The notes beneath the pieces were generated by a model that saw only the letters and a program-made list of their open reading frames with translations, did no database searches and had not been told where the DNA came from. The translations under genes and the position numbers were made by a program. A stretch of DNA of 13,142 nucleotides from Parafilimonas sp. (lineage in GTDB: Bacteria > Bacteroidota > Bacteroidia > Chitinophagales > Chitinophagaceae), in the NCBI GenBank assembly GCA_023251275.1, contig JAHEZC010000016.1, positions 1 through 13,142 on the forward strand, written 5' to 3'. The stretch's first letter is position 1, and each line of letters begins with the position of its first letter. Shown in pieces: positions 6,058 to 13,142 of this stretch.

Positions 6058-8433
6058 TCACCTGATATATTTTAATATAGTGCTGCGCAAATTCTCCGGG
6101 TCAAAGGGCTTGATGATATAATCATTAATGCCGACATCCAGCATATTGCCGTGTTCTTCGCTATATACGCTTGCTGTCAAGGCAACAACAGGAATGATAA
6201 TGCCTCGCCTGCGCATTTCTTTTGTGGCTTCATAGCCATCCATTACGGGCATGTGCATATCCATTAACACAAGCTTATGCCTGCCGGGATCAATCATGTC
6301 AAGCGCTTCTTGTCCATTATGTGCCACATCAATTTTAGCGCCCCATCGTTCAAGAAATTTTTTTGCCACGATGATGTTAATGAGATTGTCTTCGACGAGT
6401 AAAATCCAAACATTTTCCAAAGATTGCTGCTCTTCCGGAGCAAATGTTTCCTCAATTGGTTCTTCAATCGGTGAGCCGACAGGAAACACCAGGGTAAAAT
6501 AAAATAACGAGCCTTTGCCCAATTCACTTTTTAATTCAAGTTTCGAATCCTGCAATTCAAGTATTCTTTTGCAGATGGCAAGACCGAGACCCGTGCCTCC
6601 GAAACTTCGTGAGGTAGATAAATCTGCCTGTGTGAACTGCTCAAAAATGGCTTGATGTTTTTCCGGTGCGATACCTATTCCCGTGTCTTCCACTTCTACA
6701 GTTATCGAGATAAGGCCATTCATTATATAGTTTACTTTGAGTCTGAGGCATACCCGGCCTTTAGAGGTAAATTTCACGGCATTTTGCACAAGGTTCGTGA
6801 TAACCTGGCTTATTCTTACAGGGTCTCCAATAACTGTAGTCTGTAGTTGCGGGTCGGCTTCAAACTTTAATTCATTACCTTTTTCATCTGCATTTTTTTG
6901 AAGGGTGGCCAGTACGTTTTTTGACAGGGTGGCAAGATCGGTTTCAATATATTCGAAACGTATTTTCTCGGCTTCAATTTTATTGAAATCCAGTATATCA
7001 TTCACGAGTTCGAGCAGGTTGTTGGCTGAGAAAAGAAGTATGTCCAGGTTTTCCTTCTGATCTTTTCGCGGCTCGTTTCTCAACAGTAAATGAGACATGC
7101 CGATCACTGAGTTTAATGGCGTTCTTATTTCATGCGACATCATAGATAAAAATTGCGACTTAGCTTTCAGACCTTGTTCAGCCTGTATTTTGGCAAGTTT
7201 AAGGGCGTTGGCAAATCGAAAGGAAAGTATCAAAGACTGGAGAAAGAAAAAAGCAAGATAGCCATTAAAAATAGCAGGCTTCAATTCGCCTAAAACTTTA
7301 AAATACTGCAGGTTGATAATGATAAAGACCACCATTAACACACCATTGCTCATAAGGCCATAAAACGAACCACTTCTTTTGTTTCTGTATGCTTTTATGT
7401 AAATAAAAAATGCATAGGCAATATACACAAACATCCCTGCAAGAAACGGATTGATAAGTTGAGTAAATATAACGGGAGGAAGCAAAATAGCGGTGGCTGC
7501 AAAAAATAAAAAGAACCTCGTTGTCCAACGCATAAAGCGGATATGAACATCTTCCGGATAAAGAAACCTGATAAATTGAATGAGAAAAATTACACTCACG
7601 TACAGTGAAAGATATTCAAGCCTCACAGTCAAATACCAGCTTATGTCAGGGAAAATAGTGTGCAATACATACATACCGGTACCCATTACACGATAACTGT
7701 AAGTCATGCTGAAAAGGGAAAAAAAAAGCATGGCCTTATCATGTTTTCCAAAGAGGTATAATCCGAAGAAAAACAAGCCGCCCATGAACAAACATTCTGC
7801 AAGTGTAAAGTCCATGGCAAAATTCTTGTCCCTTGCAAGCATAAGTTTATCCTTGTCTCCGATAATAACAGGTTTATACGGCCCCCCCTTTGCATGTGAA
7901 AAATTAGCCACCTGCAGAATGATGCGTAGTGTATCAATATTATCAGGCAATGGCAAAGTTGCATTCATCCAATGCGGAATATAGGCTTGCTCAGAAGTGT
8001 CCGGCTTACCATTAGCAAAAAATAATTTATCATTAATATACAGCCTGAATGCGGTATAAACGTCGGGAATGACTATGGCAAGCGGCTCTGAATTCTCAGG
8101 CAGCAATACAGTTAATGTGTAAGTGGCAAATCCTTTTGATGGCAATGATTGATCATTGATTTTTGTTTCCGTGAATAGCGGGGGAAAATTGGCAAAAAGT
8201 TCCGGTGGCATGTAACTATCATCGGGAGATAGCAATCTTTTCCAGTAAAAACCCCATTCACCATCAAGTGGAATGTTCTCACGGGATAAGGTTTGATGAC
8301 GCAGATCAAGCAACCCTTTTTTGGCTAATGGAGTAAAAGCAGTATCTGAAGCCCTGCAAATGTTAGTTATAGATAAAGCTAAAATAAATATTGCCGGGAT
8401 ATATATAAATCGCCTCATCATATCATAATTCAT
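6058..8433 (-). CDS. Hybrid histidine kinase with 7TM-DISM-like sensor
   Basis: A 791-residue membrane sensor kinase with its own receiver domain. Residues 1-28 look like a signal peptide. Residues about 30-205 form an extracytoplasmic beta-sandwich: NIPLDGEWGFYWKRLLSP, FATYTLTVLLP, TAFRLYINDKLFFANG and a final IILQVANFSH, resembling the galactose-binding-like module of 7TMR-DISM proteins. About seven hydrophobic segments follow (roughly 208-408). The HisKA dimerisation helix has the phospho-acceptor His434 (SHEIRTPLN). The ATPase has an N box at Asn551 (LVQNAVKF), G1 DTGIGI (583-588) and G2 GGTGLGLAI (612-620). The receiver (about 675-790) carries Glu681/Asp682, phospho-acceptor Asp725 (LVLMDMHMP), Thr753 and Lys775 (IIKPF). 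All catalytic residues are present. No DNA-binding output domain is fused and no separate response regulator is in the window. The ligand is unknown. The ATG at 8433 is used; Met5 or Met6 are alternatives that keep the signal peptide. Confidence 0.92.
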   Translation of the reverse strand: MNYDMMRRFIYIPAIFILALSITNICRASDTAFTPLAKKGLLDLRHQTLSRENIPLDGEWGFYWKRLLSPDDSYMPPELFANFPPLFTETKINDQSLPSKGFATYTLTVLLPENSEPLAIVIPDVYTAFRLYINDKLFFANGKPDTSEQAYIPHWMNATLPLPDNIDTLRIILQVANFSHAKGGPYKPVIIGDKDKLMLARDKNFAMDFTLAECLFMGGLFFFGLYLFGKHDKAMLFFSLFSMTYSYRVMGTGMYVLHTIFPDISWYLTVRLEYLSLYVSVIFLIQFIRFLYPEDVHIRFMRWTTRFFLFFAATAILLPPVIFTQLINPFLAGMFVYIAYAFFIYIKAYRNKRSGSFYGLMSNGVLMVVFIIINLQYFKVLGELKPAIFNGYLAFFFLQSLILSFRFANALKLAKIQAEQGLKAKSQFLSMMSHEIRTPLNSVIGMSHLLLRNEPRKDQKENLDILLFSANNLLELVNDILDFNKIEAEKIRFEYIETDLATLSKNVLATLQKNADEKGNELKFEADPQLQTTVIGDPVRISQVITNLVQNAVKFTSKGRVCLRLKVNYIMNGLISITVEVEDTGIGIAPEKHQAIFEQFTQADLSTSRSFGGTGLGLAICKRILELQDSKLELKSELGKGSLFYFTLVFPVGSPIEEPIEETFAPEEQQSLENVWILLVEDNLINIIVAKKFLERWGAKIDVAHNGQEALDMIDPGRHKLVLMDMHMPVMDGYEATKEMRRRGIIIPVVALTASVYSEEHGNMLDVGINDYIIKPFDPENLRSTILKYIR

Positions 8434-8474
8434 TTGTATCTGCGATAGCCATGAATTCAGAGATTGAAAATTAT

Positions 8475-8549
8475 CGCAAATATTTGAAAGAAGGAGCAGA
8501 GTTTATAAAAAGTTTACACCGTAATGCATTTTATCAAAAAATATTTGCG
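8475..8549. repeat. 11-bp perfect inverted repeat in the kinase upstream region
   Basis: CGCAAATATTT at 8475-8485 is the exact reverse complement of AAATATTTGCG at 8539-8549, with 53 bases between. Both arms contain the palindrome AAATATTT. The left arm lies 42 bases upstream of the kinase ATG, where an operator or promoter could be; the right arm lies beyond the lipoprotein terminator. No function is assigned. AT-rich spacers yield such matches by chance more often than GC-rich ones, although the CGC end makes this less trivial. Confidence 0.5.
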
Positions 8550-8561
8550 CTTAATGTATAA

Positions 8562-8599
8562 GAAAACAAAAAGCCATTCCTTTATTCAGAAATGGCTTT
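8562..8599 (-). terminator. Intrinsic terminator of the OmpA-lipoprotein gene
   Basis: On the minus strand, 22 bases past the lipoprotein stop codon, AAAGCCATT (plus 8591-8599) pairs perfectly with AATGGCTTT (plus 8570-8578) over 9 base pairs around a 12-base loop. It is followed in that strand by a T-rich run reading TTTTTGTTTTC. This is a classic rho-independent layout and should stop transcription before the kinase gene. Confidence 0.85.
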
Positions 8600-8620
8600 A
8601 CAATCAATTCAGCGAATTAT

Positions 8621-9499
8621 TTATTGTTGTGGCTCCAATAGTTTAAAGAACTGATCGAGTTGAGGTAAAATTACAATTCTTGTGCGGCGATTAATTGAAC
8701 GACCTTCTGCTGTGTCATTTGCAGCTATAGAAATATATTCTCCGCGGCCTGCTGCGGTCATGCGGTCGGGAGGCACTCCATAATCTTTTTGTAGAATGCG
8801 CACAACTGAGGTTGCACGCTTTACACTCAAATCCCAGTTGTCTTCAATGCAATTATTATGAATAGGGTTTGTGTCAGTATGGCCTTCCACCATAAACTCG
8901 ATGTTTGGCTGATTCATCAACACTCTGGCCACTTTACCGAGAACAACCTTTGCCTGGTCTGTTACCTCATATTTACCGCTTTTGAAAAGCATTTTATCAG
9001 AAATATCTATATAAACGGCGCTTTTATCTACTTTAATATTGATATCCTGGTCACTCAAATCGCCTATAGCGCCCTTCAAGTTCATCACTAACCGCATATT
9101 GAGAGAATCTTTGCGTGCCATAGCGGACTGCAGGTCCTGTATGTAGGCATCCTTGGCGCCAATGGTTTCAAGTGATTTCCTGATACTTTCAGCCTGTGAG
9201 CCGGAAATGACGGAAAGATCTTTCAATTGATCCAATACCTGGTTATTATGTTTTTTCAGGAATTCAATCTGATCTTTCAGGGAATTTACTTCTGATTGGG
9301 AGTTAGCCAGCCTTTGCCTGTAAGCGCTTGAAGAATCCCGGGCATTCTGATCACAATCCCTGAGCTTGCCCTGCAATTCGAGATAAGCTCCATTGAGCTG
9401 CGTATATTTCGATTCAGCCTCTCTTAATTTTTTTGGACTCACGCAGGAAAAAAGCAGGGATGCAACTATTCCTGCAAGTAAGATTTTTTGAAGTTTCAT
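8621..9499 (-). CDS. OmpA-family peptidoglycan-binding lipoprotein
   Basis: A 292-residue lipoprotein that probably ties the outer membrane to peptidoglycan. The N-terminus has a signal peptide with a lipobox ending LLFSC, so Cys19 is the predicted lipidated residue. Residues about 25-145 are charged and heptad-like (LREAESKYTQLNGAYLELQG, SEVNSLKDQIEFLKKHNNQV), suggesting a coiled coil. Residues about 160-278 are an OmpA C-terminal domain: LFKSGKYEVTDQAK, EGHTDT (205-210), NWDLSVKRA (221-229) and NRRTRIVI (270-277). In OmpA domains the conserved Asp in the second motif and an Arg in the third contact diaminopimelate; Asp223, Arg228 and the NRRTR Arg residues are present here. There is no beta-barrel, so this is a lipid-anchored, not integral, member. 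The gene has its own putative promoter (-7 box 9555-9562) and a strong terminator downstream (8562-8599), so it is likely a single transcription unit. Confidence 0.93.
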   Translation of the reverse strand: MKLQKILLAGIVASLLFSCVSPKKLREAESKYTQLNGAYLELQGKLRDCDQNARDSSSAYRQRLANSQSEVNSLKDQIEFLKKHNNQVLDQLKDLSVISGSQAESIRKSLETIGAKDAYIQDLQSAMARKDSLNMRLVMNLKGAIGDLSDQDINIKVDKSAVYIDISDKMLFKSGKYEVTDQAKVVLGKVARVLMNQPNIEFMVEGHTDTNPIHNNCIEDNWDLSVKRATSVVRILQKDYGVPPDRMTAAGRGEYISIAANDTAEGRSINRRTRIVILPQLDQFFKLLEPQQ

Positions 9500-9554
9500 T
9501 TTGCGTTGATTTAAGATAGTTAAAATAATTTTATTGGGGTTAAGAAAACTGCAT

Positions 9555-9562
9555 CAAAAATA
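9555..9562 (-). promoter_or_regulatory. Putative -7 box for the OmpA-lipoprotein gene
   Basis: Read on the minus strand this is TATTTTTG, a full match to the Bacteroidota -7 consensus TAnnTTTG, 55 bases upstream of the ATG at 9499. A -33 TTTG at the usual spacing is not clear; the nearest TTGC (9592-9595) is about 30 bases away. Just upstream lies a TAGTTA-AA-TAACTA inverted repeat (9570-9583). The whole 9500-9807 spacer (308 bases) is a divergent control region holding this site and the rpsO promoter; no gene was found in it. Confidence 0.45.
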
Positions 9563-9725
9563 ATTATATAGTTAAATAACTACCGCACACCGCAAGTATT
9601 TGTGAGGCTTTAAAGCATTTTACAGAAATTATTTTAGTTTTATTAACTATATTGACGTTCTGAGAATGGCAGAACTATATTAAAAACTCCTCCGTATGGA
9701 TTATCTGTGCGGGATAATTCTTTCA

Positions 9726-9759
9726 TTTGCTGTTTTCCATAGATTTTATCCTACCTTTG
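9726..9759 (+). promoter_or_regulatory. Bacteroidota-type promoter of rpsO
   Basis: TTTG at 9726-9729 (-33 element) and TACCTTTG at 9752-9759 (-7 element, consensus TAnnTTTG) are separated by 22 bases, within the spacing known for the Bacteroidota primary sigma factor. Transcription would begin near 9766, giving a leader of about 40 bases before the rpsO ATG at 9808. This is the clearest promoter in the window. Confidence 0.8.
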
Positions 9760-9807
9760 CATCCATTTTAAAAGAAGAAAATTTTGGATGCTTCAAAAAG
9801 TATTGAG

Positions 9808-10080
9808 ATGTCTTATTTAACAAAAGAAAAAAAAACAACAATTTTTGCAAATCATGGTGGCAAAGCTGAGCATACCGGCTCTATTGAAGGCCAGATAGCG
9901 TTGTTAACAGAACGCATTTCCAGCATTTCCGGTCACCTGCAGGCAAACAAAAAGGATTATTCCACTCATCGCGGTTTAATGCAACTTGTAGGTCAGCGTA
10001 AGCGATTGCTTATCTACCTGCAGAAGAACAACCTCGAAGGTTACCGCGCTTTAATCGAAAAACTAGGCTTAAGAAAGTAA
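9808..10080 (+). CDS. rpsO: 30S ribosomal protein S15
   Basis: S15 is a primary binder of 16S rRNA in the small subunit and helps form the central domain and the bridge to 23S rRNA. From the ATG at 9808 the protein has 90 residues, the normal length (about 88-90), and begins MSYLTKEKK. Typical motifs are HTGS (22-25), the loop corresponding to DHHSRRGL, here DYSTHRGL (50-57), then LVGQRKRLLIYL (60-71), and the end LGLRK. A TTG at 9784 would add eight residues (MDASKSIE) not seen in S15, so the ATG is chosen. pnp follows after 168 bases in the conserved rpsO-pnp order. Its promoter is at 9726-9759. No Shine-Dalgarno sequence is evident; the leader is A-rich. Confidence 0.97.
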   Translation: MSYLTKEKKTTIFANHGGKAEHTGSIEGQIALLTERISSISGHLQANKKDYSTHRGLMQLVGQRKRLLIYLQKNNLEGYRALIEKLGLRK

Positions 10081-10189
10081 GCAGGAGAAAATGCAAGTAA
10101 ATCTATTCTGACCGATAATTTCCTGGTCGTAAATATTCTGCGCTCTCGTGTTTATTTCAGTACATCATTACTCAATGGTTTGCGTTTTG

Positions 10190-10216
10190 CAATGAATGTC
10201 CCGCCTTGTGTCATTG
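10190..10216 (+). promoter_or_regulatory. Possible hairpin in the pnp leader
   Basis: CAATGA (10190-10195) and TCATTG (10211-10216) are exact inverted arms around 15 bases, ending 32 bases upstream of the pnp ATG. In E. coli the pnp leader folds into a hairpin cut by RNase III for autoregulation; this one is short and has no demonstrated equivalence. The rest of the 168-base rpsO-pnp spacer shows no clear terminator or TAnnTTTG promoter. Confidence 0.25.
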
Positions 10217-10248
10217 TAAATCATAATCAAAAAATCGTAAATTGAATC

Positions 10249-12417
10249 ATGTTATCTCAACCAATCCAGGTAAGCTTCAGATTGCCAGATGGCGCTGAAG
10301 TAATAATCGAGACGGGCAAATTAGCCCGCCAGGCTCATGGTGCTGTTACAGTGCGCCAGGGTAATTGCATTATATTGGCGACTGTAGTTGCGAATAAAGA
10401 ACCCAAGGAAGGGCAGAGTTTTTTTCCTCTCTCAGTAGATTACCAGGAAAAATTCGCCTCTGCCGGGCGCATTCCCGGTTCTTTTTTTAAAAGAGAAAGC
10501 AGGCTGAATGATTATGAAATTCTGATAAGCCGTTTGATTGACAGGGCGCTTCGCCCATTATTTCCGGAAGATTATTTATGTGAGGTACAGGTATTGGTGA
10601 CTTTGATTTCTTCTGATCCTGAGATCGTGCCGGATTCATTGGCGTGCCTGGCAGCTTCTGCAGCGCTTGCTGTATCAGACATCCCGATCAAGGAAATTAT
10701 TTCCGAAGTACGTGTGGCAAGAATAGATGGCCAAATGCATATCAATCCGGTACGTTCGCAGTTGACTAAAGCAGATATGGATTTTATGATTGGTGCTACC
10801 GAAAAAAATCTGATGATGGTTGAGGGTGAAGGTAAAGAATGCGGTGAAGAAGATCTTGTATCAGCATTGCAATTGGCGCATGATGCCATTCGGATTCAAA
10901 TCAAAGCCCAGGAAGAGTTAAGAAAACTGGCAGGAGTGCCGGGAAAACGTGCTTATAACAAACCTGAACAAAATGAAGAGCTGCAGGCAATCGTTGTGAG
11001 CTTCTGCAAGGATAAAATATACCAGATTGCAAAGAGCGGCAGTTCAAAAAAAGAACGAACTGAAGCTTTTTCAGGATTACAAGATGAACTGATTGTGGGT
11101 TTGGGTGAAGAAGCAGAGGAAAATATTAGAACGCTTGCGAAGAAATATTTTGATGACCTTCAATGGGAAGTAGTGCGGCACATGATTTTGGATGATCGAA
11201 TCCGACTTGATGGAAGACAGTTAGACACAATCCGCCCCCTTAGTATGGAAATTGATATATTGCCATCTCCGCATGGTTCCGCATTATTCACCCGCGGAGA
11301 GACACAATCTTTAACAACCGTCACATTAGGAACTCCATTGGATGAATTGCTTGTAGAAAGCGCTGCAACCAGTGAGTATAGTAAATCCATTCTGCACTAT
11401 AATTTCCCCCCTTTTTCAACAGGTGAAGTTAAAATGATGCGCGGTCCGGCCCGGCGCGAAGTCGGGCATGGTAACCTTGCCATGCGTTCTTTGAAGCAAA
11501 TGTGGCCTGGCAATGAATATCCTTACACAGTCCGTATTGTCAGCGATATTCTGGAAAGTAATGGCTCATCTTCTATGGCTACAGTTTGCGCAGCCTCTTT
11601 AGCTTTGATGGATGCCGGTGTACCTTTTAGAAAGCATGTTGGAGGTGTGGCAATGGGGTTGATTACAAGAGCAGGTGATGGGAAATATGCCATTCTTACA
11701 GATATTTTGGGTGATGAGGATCATCTCGGAGACATGGATTTTAAAGTTACAGGCACCCGTGAAGGCATTTGCGGTGTGCAGATGGACATCAAAATTGATG
11801 GCCTGAGCATGGATCTGATGCGTGAAGCCTTAGAGCATGCACGAAAAGCCCGTTTGTTTATCCTGGATGCCATGTATGTCGCTATGCCCGCAGCAAGGCC
11901 GGAAGTAAAACCACATGCGCCCCGAATGGAAAAACTGATCATTGATAAAGAATTTATTGGTGCAGTTATCGGGCCACAAGGTAAAGTGATTCAGGAAATT
12001 CAGAAAGAAACAGGAACTACTATCAATATTGAAGAAGTTGGAAATTTTGGGGAAGTGAGCATATTCTCCGCAAATAAAGAGAGCGTGGAAAAGGCAGTAA
12101 GGTGGATCAAGGGAATTGTAGCTGTACCACAGGTGGGTGAAGTCTATGAAGCCAAAGTTAAGAGCGTGCAGCCTTATGGCGCATTTGTGGAATTTCTTCC
12201 TAAAAAAGAAGGCCTCCTGCATATTAGTGAGGTGAGTTGGAAACGGCTGGAAAGCATGGAGGGTGTATTGAAAGAAGGCGATATAGTGAAAGTAAAGCTG
12301 GTGGGAATTGATCAAAAAACGGGAAAATTTAAATTAAGCCGTAAAATATTAATGCCAAAGCCGGAATTCAAACCCCGGCAGGATGGATTAAATGAAAGTA
12401 CAGCAGTTCACTCCTGA
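10249..12417 (+). CDS. pnp: Polyribonucleotide nucleotidyltransferase (PNPase)
   Basis: PNPase degrades RNA 3' to 5' by phosphorolysis, releasing nucleoside diphosphates, as a ring-shaped trimer in the cytoplasm. The 722 residues match the usual length (about 700-720). The first RNase PH-like core spans about 12-145 (with FFKRESRLNDYEI and LIDRALRPLFP). A helical linker follows, and the second core spans about 315-550. The second core has PARREVGHGNLA (400-411), SNGSSSMATV (437-446) and the DILGDEDHLGDMDFKV metal-binding stretch (485-500); Asp489, Asp495 and Lys499 correspond to E. coli Asp486, Asp492 and the nearby Lys. Then come a KH domain with GPQG (575-578) and an S1 domain (about 628-698) with YGAFVEFLPKKEGLLHISEV. 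All domains are intact. It sits downstream of rpsO and ahead of plsY. The ATG at 10249 gives the standard N-terminus. Confidence 0.98.
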   Translation: MLSQPIQVSFRLPDGAEVIIETGKLARQAHGAVTVRQGNCIILATVVANKEPKEGQSFFPLSVDYQEKFASAGRIPGSFFKRESRLNDYEILISRLIDRALRPLFPEDYLCEVQVLVTLISSDPEIVPDSLACLAASAALAVSDIPIKEIISEVRVARIDGQMHINPVRSQLTKADMDFMIGATEKNLMMVEGEGKECGEEDLVSALQLAHDAIRIQIKAQEELRKLAGVPGKRAYNKPEQNEELQAIVVSFCKDKIYQIAKSGSSKKERTEAFSGLQDELIVGLGEEAEENIRTLAKKYFDDLQWEVVRHMILDDRIRLDGRQLDTIRPLSMEIDILPSPHGSALFTRGETQSLTTVTLGTPLDELLVESAATSEYSKSILHYNFPPFSTGEVKMMRGPARREVGHGNLAMRSLKQMWPGNEYPYTVRIVSDILESNGSSSMATVCAASLALMDAGVPFRKHVGGVAMGLITRAGDGKYAILTDILGDEDHLGDMDFKVTGTREGICGVQMDIKIDGLSMDLMREALEHARKARLFILDAMYVAMPAARPEVKPHAPRMEKLIIDKEFIGAVIGPQGKVIQEIQKETGTTINIEEVGNFGEVSIFSANKESVEKAVRWIKGIVAVPQVGEVYEAKVKSVQPYGAFVEFLPKKEGLLHISEVSWKRLESMEGVLKEGDIVKVKLVGIDQKTGKFKLSRKILMPKPEFKPRQDGLNESTAVHS

Positions 12418-12438
12418 ACTGAATAATGATTGTTTTTT
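12404..12438 (+). terminator. Possible intrinsic terminator overlapping the pnp stop codon
   Basis: CAGTTCA (12404-12410) pairs perfectly with TGAACTG (12415-12421) around the loop CTCC. The pnp stop TGA (12415-12417) is the first part of the right arm. A six-T run begins at 12433, 11 bases after the stem, farther away than in a typical terminator, so efficiency is doubtful. Confidence 0.4.
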
Positions 12439-12528
12439 ATTTAATTGATATATCAGGCAGATTCAATTTTTCTTCAGTAAATTATTTGTTTACTCTGTTC
12501 TGACTTGTGCTGAGAACTGCGCAAAATC

Positions 12529-12555
12529 CCGGAAAATTTCATGGAAATTTCCCGG
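12529..12555. repeat. Imperfect 12-bp inverted repeat in the pnp-plsY spacer
   Basis: CCGGAAAATTTC (12529-12540) pairs with GAAATTTCCCGG (12544-12555), with one A/C mismatch and a three-base loop. There is no following T-run, so it is not an obvious terminator. A related AATCCCGGA unit recurs at 12588-12596 (first seen at 12525-12533), followed by seven Ts and TCCG. The role is unknown. The rest of the 263-base spacer holds only the possible terminator at the pnp end and the plsY -7 box. Confidence 0.5.
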
Positions 12556-12647
12556 TAGTAACAAAAAAGCGGCGTTTCATAAAATTTAATCCCGGATTTT
12601 TTTCCGAAATACTTTCGATGGGATTATGATTTATAAATTGTACAACT

Positions 12648-12655
12648 TATATTTG
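12648..12655 (+). promoter_or_regulatory. Putative -7 box for plsY
   Basis: TATATTTG matches TAnnTTTG exactly and ends 25 bases before the plsY ATG, implying a short leader of about 20 bases. No good -33 TTTG lies at the usual distance; TTTCG at 12613-12617 is too far. Confidence 0.5.
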
Positions 12656-12680
12656 TTGTCCAGCCTAATCGTTTCCACCA

Positions 12681-13142
12681 ATGAATGAACTGTTATTAAT
12701 TGTACTGGCTTATCTCATTGGCTCAGTTCCAACTGCTGTTTGGGTGAGTAAATATTTCTTCGGGATTGACATACGGGATTATGGAAGCGGCAATGCAGGC
12801 GCCACCAATACTTACCGGGTGCTTGGCGCAAAATGGGGAACTCTTGTAATGATAGTAGATATGGTGAAAGGTGTTGTTGCAACATCTTTATATGTATTGC
12901 TTCCTTACTACGCAACTGATGAATGGGCAAGAACAAACCTGATGATAGGTCTCGGGCTGGCGGCTGTACTGGGGCATATTTTTCCATTGTGGGCAGGTTT
13001 TAAAGGCGGCAAAGGTGTGGCCACCTTATTTGGAATGATACTCGCTATTCAACCTTTGGTTGCAGTTTGTTGTGTAGGAGTATTCCTCCTCGTTTTATAC
13101 CTGACAAGGTTTGTATCATTAAGCTCCATTTTGTCAAGCGTT
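12681..13142 (+). CDS. plsY: Glycerol-3-phosphate acyltransferase PlsY, 5' part
   Basis: PlsY is an inner-membrane enzyme that transfers an acyl group from acyl-phosphate to glycerol 3-phosphate, the first step of phospholipid synthesis in most bacteria. The first 154 residues are present and the frame is open to the window edge; full-length members have about 200-220 residues. Seen are the N-terminal GSVPTAVWVSK segment (14-24), conserved motif 1 DYGSGNAGATNTYR (33-46) and conserved motif 2 GHIFPLWAGFKGGKGVAT (98-115) with its Lys/Gly phosphate-binding run. The start of the third conserved segment is also present, LTRFVSLSSI (141-150). Hydrophobic stretches near 3-24, 54-75, 86-103 and 120-141 fit the multi-pass topology. 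The ATG at 12681 fixes the normal N-terminus. A Bacteroidota -7 box lies 25 bases upstream, so the gene likely has its own promoter. Confidence 0.96.
   Translation, partial: MNELLLIVLAYLIGSVPTAVWVSKYFFGIDIRDYGSGNAGATNTYRVLGAKWGTLVMIVDMVKGVVATSLYVLLPYYATDEWARTNLMIGLGLAAVLGHIFPLWAGFKGGKGVATLFGMILAIQPLVAVCCVGVFLLVLYLTRFVSLSSILSSV

Noticed and set aside
9784..9807. Longer S15 start at a TTG (9784)
   Set aside because: It adds eight residues not found in S15; the ATG at 9808 gives the standard 90-residue protein.
11830..12315. Minus-strand 161-codon open frame inside pnp
   Set aside because: It is antisense to the conserved second-core, KH and S1 regions of PNPase; the translation is low-complexity in Phe/His and looks like a shadow.
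12715..12987. Minus-strand 90-codon open frame
   Set aside because: It lies inside the plsY coding region, which has clear conserved motifs; the minus-strand product resembles nothing known.

Overview
The window looks like core chromosome of a Bacteroidota member, plausibly near Chitinophagaceae. The lineage is an inference. It rests on near-consensus Bacteroidota -7 boxes (TAnnTTTG) upstream of rpsO, plsY and the OmpA-lipoprotein gene, start sites without clear Shine-Dalgarno sequences, AT-rich spacers, and the family mix: CarboxypepD_reg-like secreted protein, very large AsmA-like protein, OmpA-type lipoprotein and hybrid histidine kinase with a membrane sensor. No transposase, integrase, phage gene, CRISPR array, tRNA or rRNA was seen.

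Layout. At the left edge is the 3' end of a GNAT acetyltransferase gene (+), then rpiA (+), complete. A long minus-strand block covers 1038-9499. Read in its own direction it runs: OmpA-family lipoprotein; hybrid histidine kinase with an extracytoplasmic beta-sandwich plus 7TM sensor; small secreted protein with a CarboxypepD_reg-like domain; orphan ParA-type ATPase; PF00756-type esterase; and an 829-residue AsmA-like envelope protein that converges on rpiA. A strong intrinsic terminator isolates the lipoprotein gene. The last three genes are closely spaced (82 and 30 bases) and may be cotranscribed. A 308-base divergent region then leads to rpsO and pnp (+) in their widely conserved order, and to the 5' part of plsY (+), which runs off the right edge.

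Functions. rpiA serves the pentose phosphate pathway, rpsO and pnp serve translation and RNA turnover, and plsY makes lysophosphatidate for phospholipids. The minus-strand block is mostly envelope-related: OmpA lipoprotein, AsmA-like protein, secreted protein and membrane sensor kinase. The ParA ATPase stands out because no ParB or other cargo adaptor is visible beside it.

I found no convincing new multi-gene system. The points most worth a second look are the orphan ParA/esterase/AsmA set, the hybrid kinase without a visible output partner, the uncharacterised C-terminal half of the CarboxypepD_reg-like protein, and several intergenic inverted repeats.
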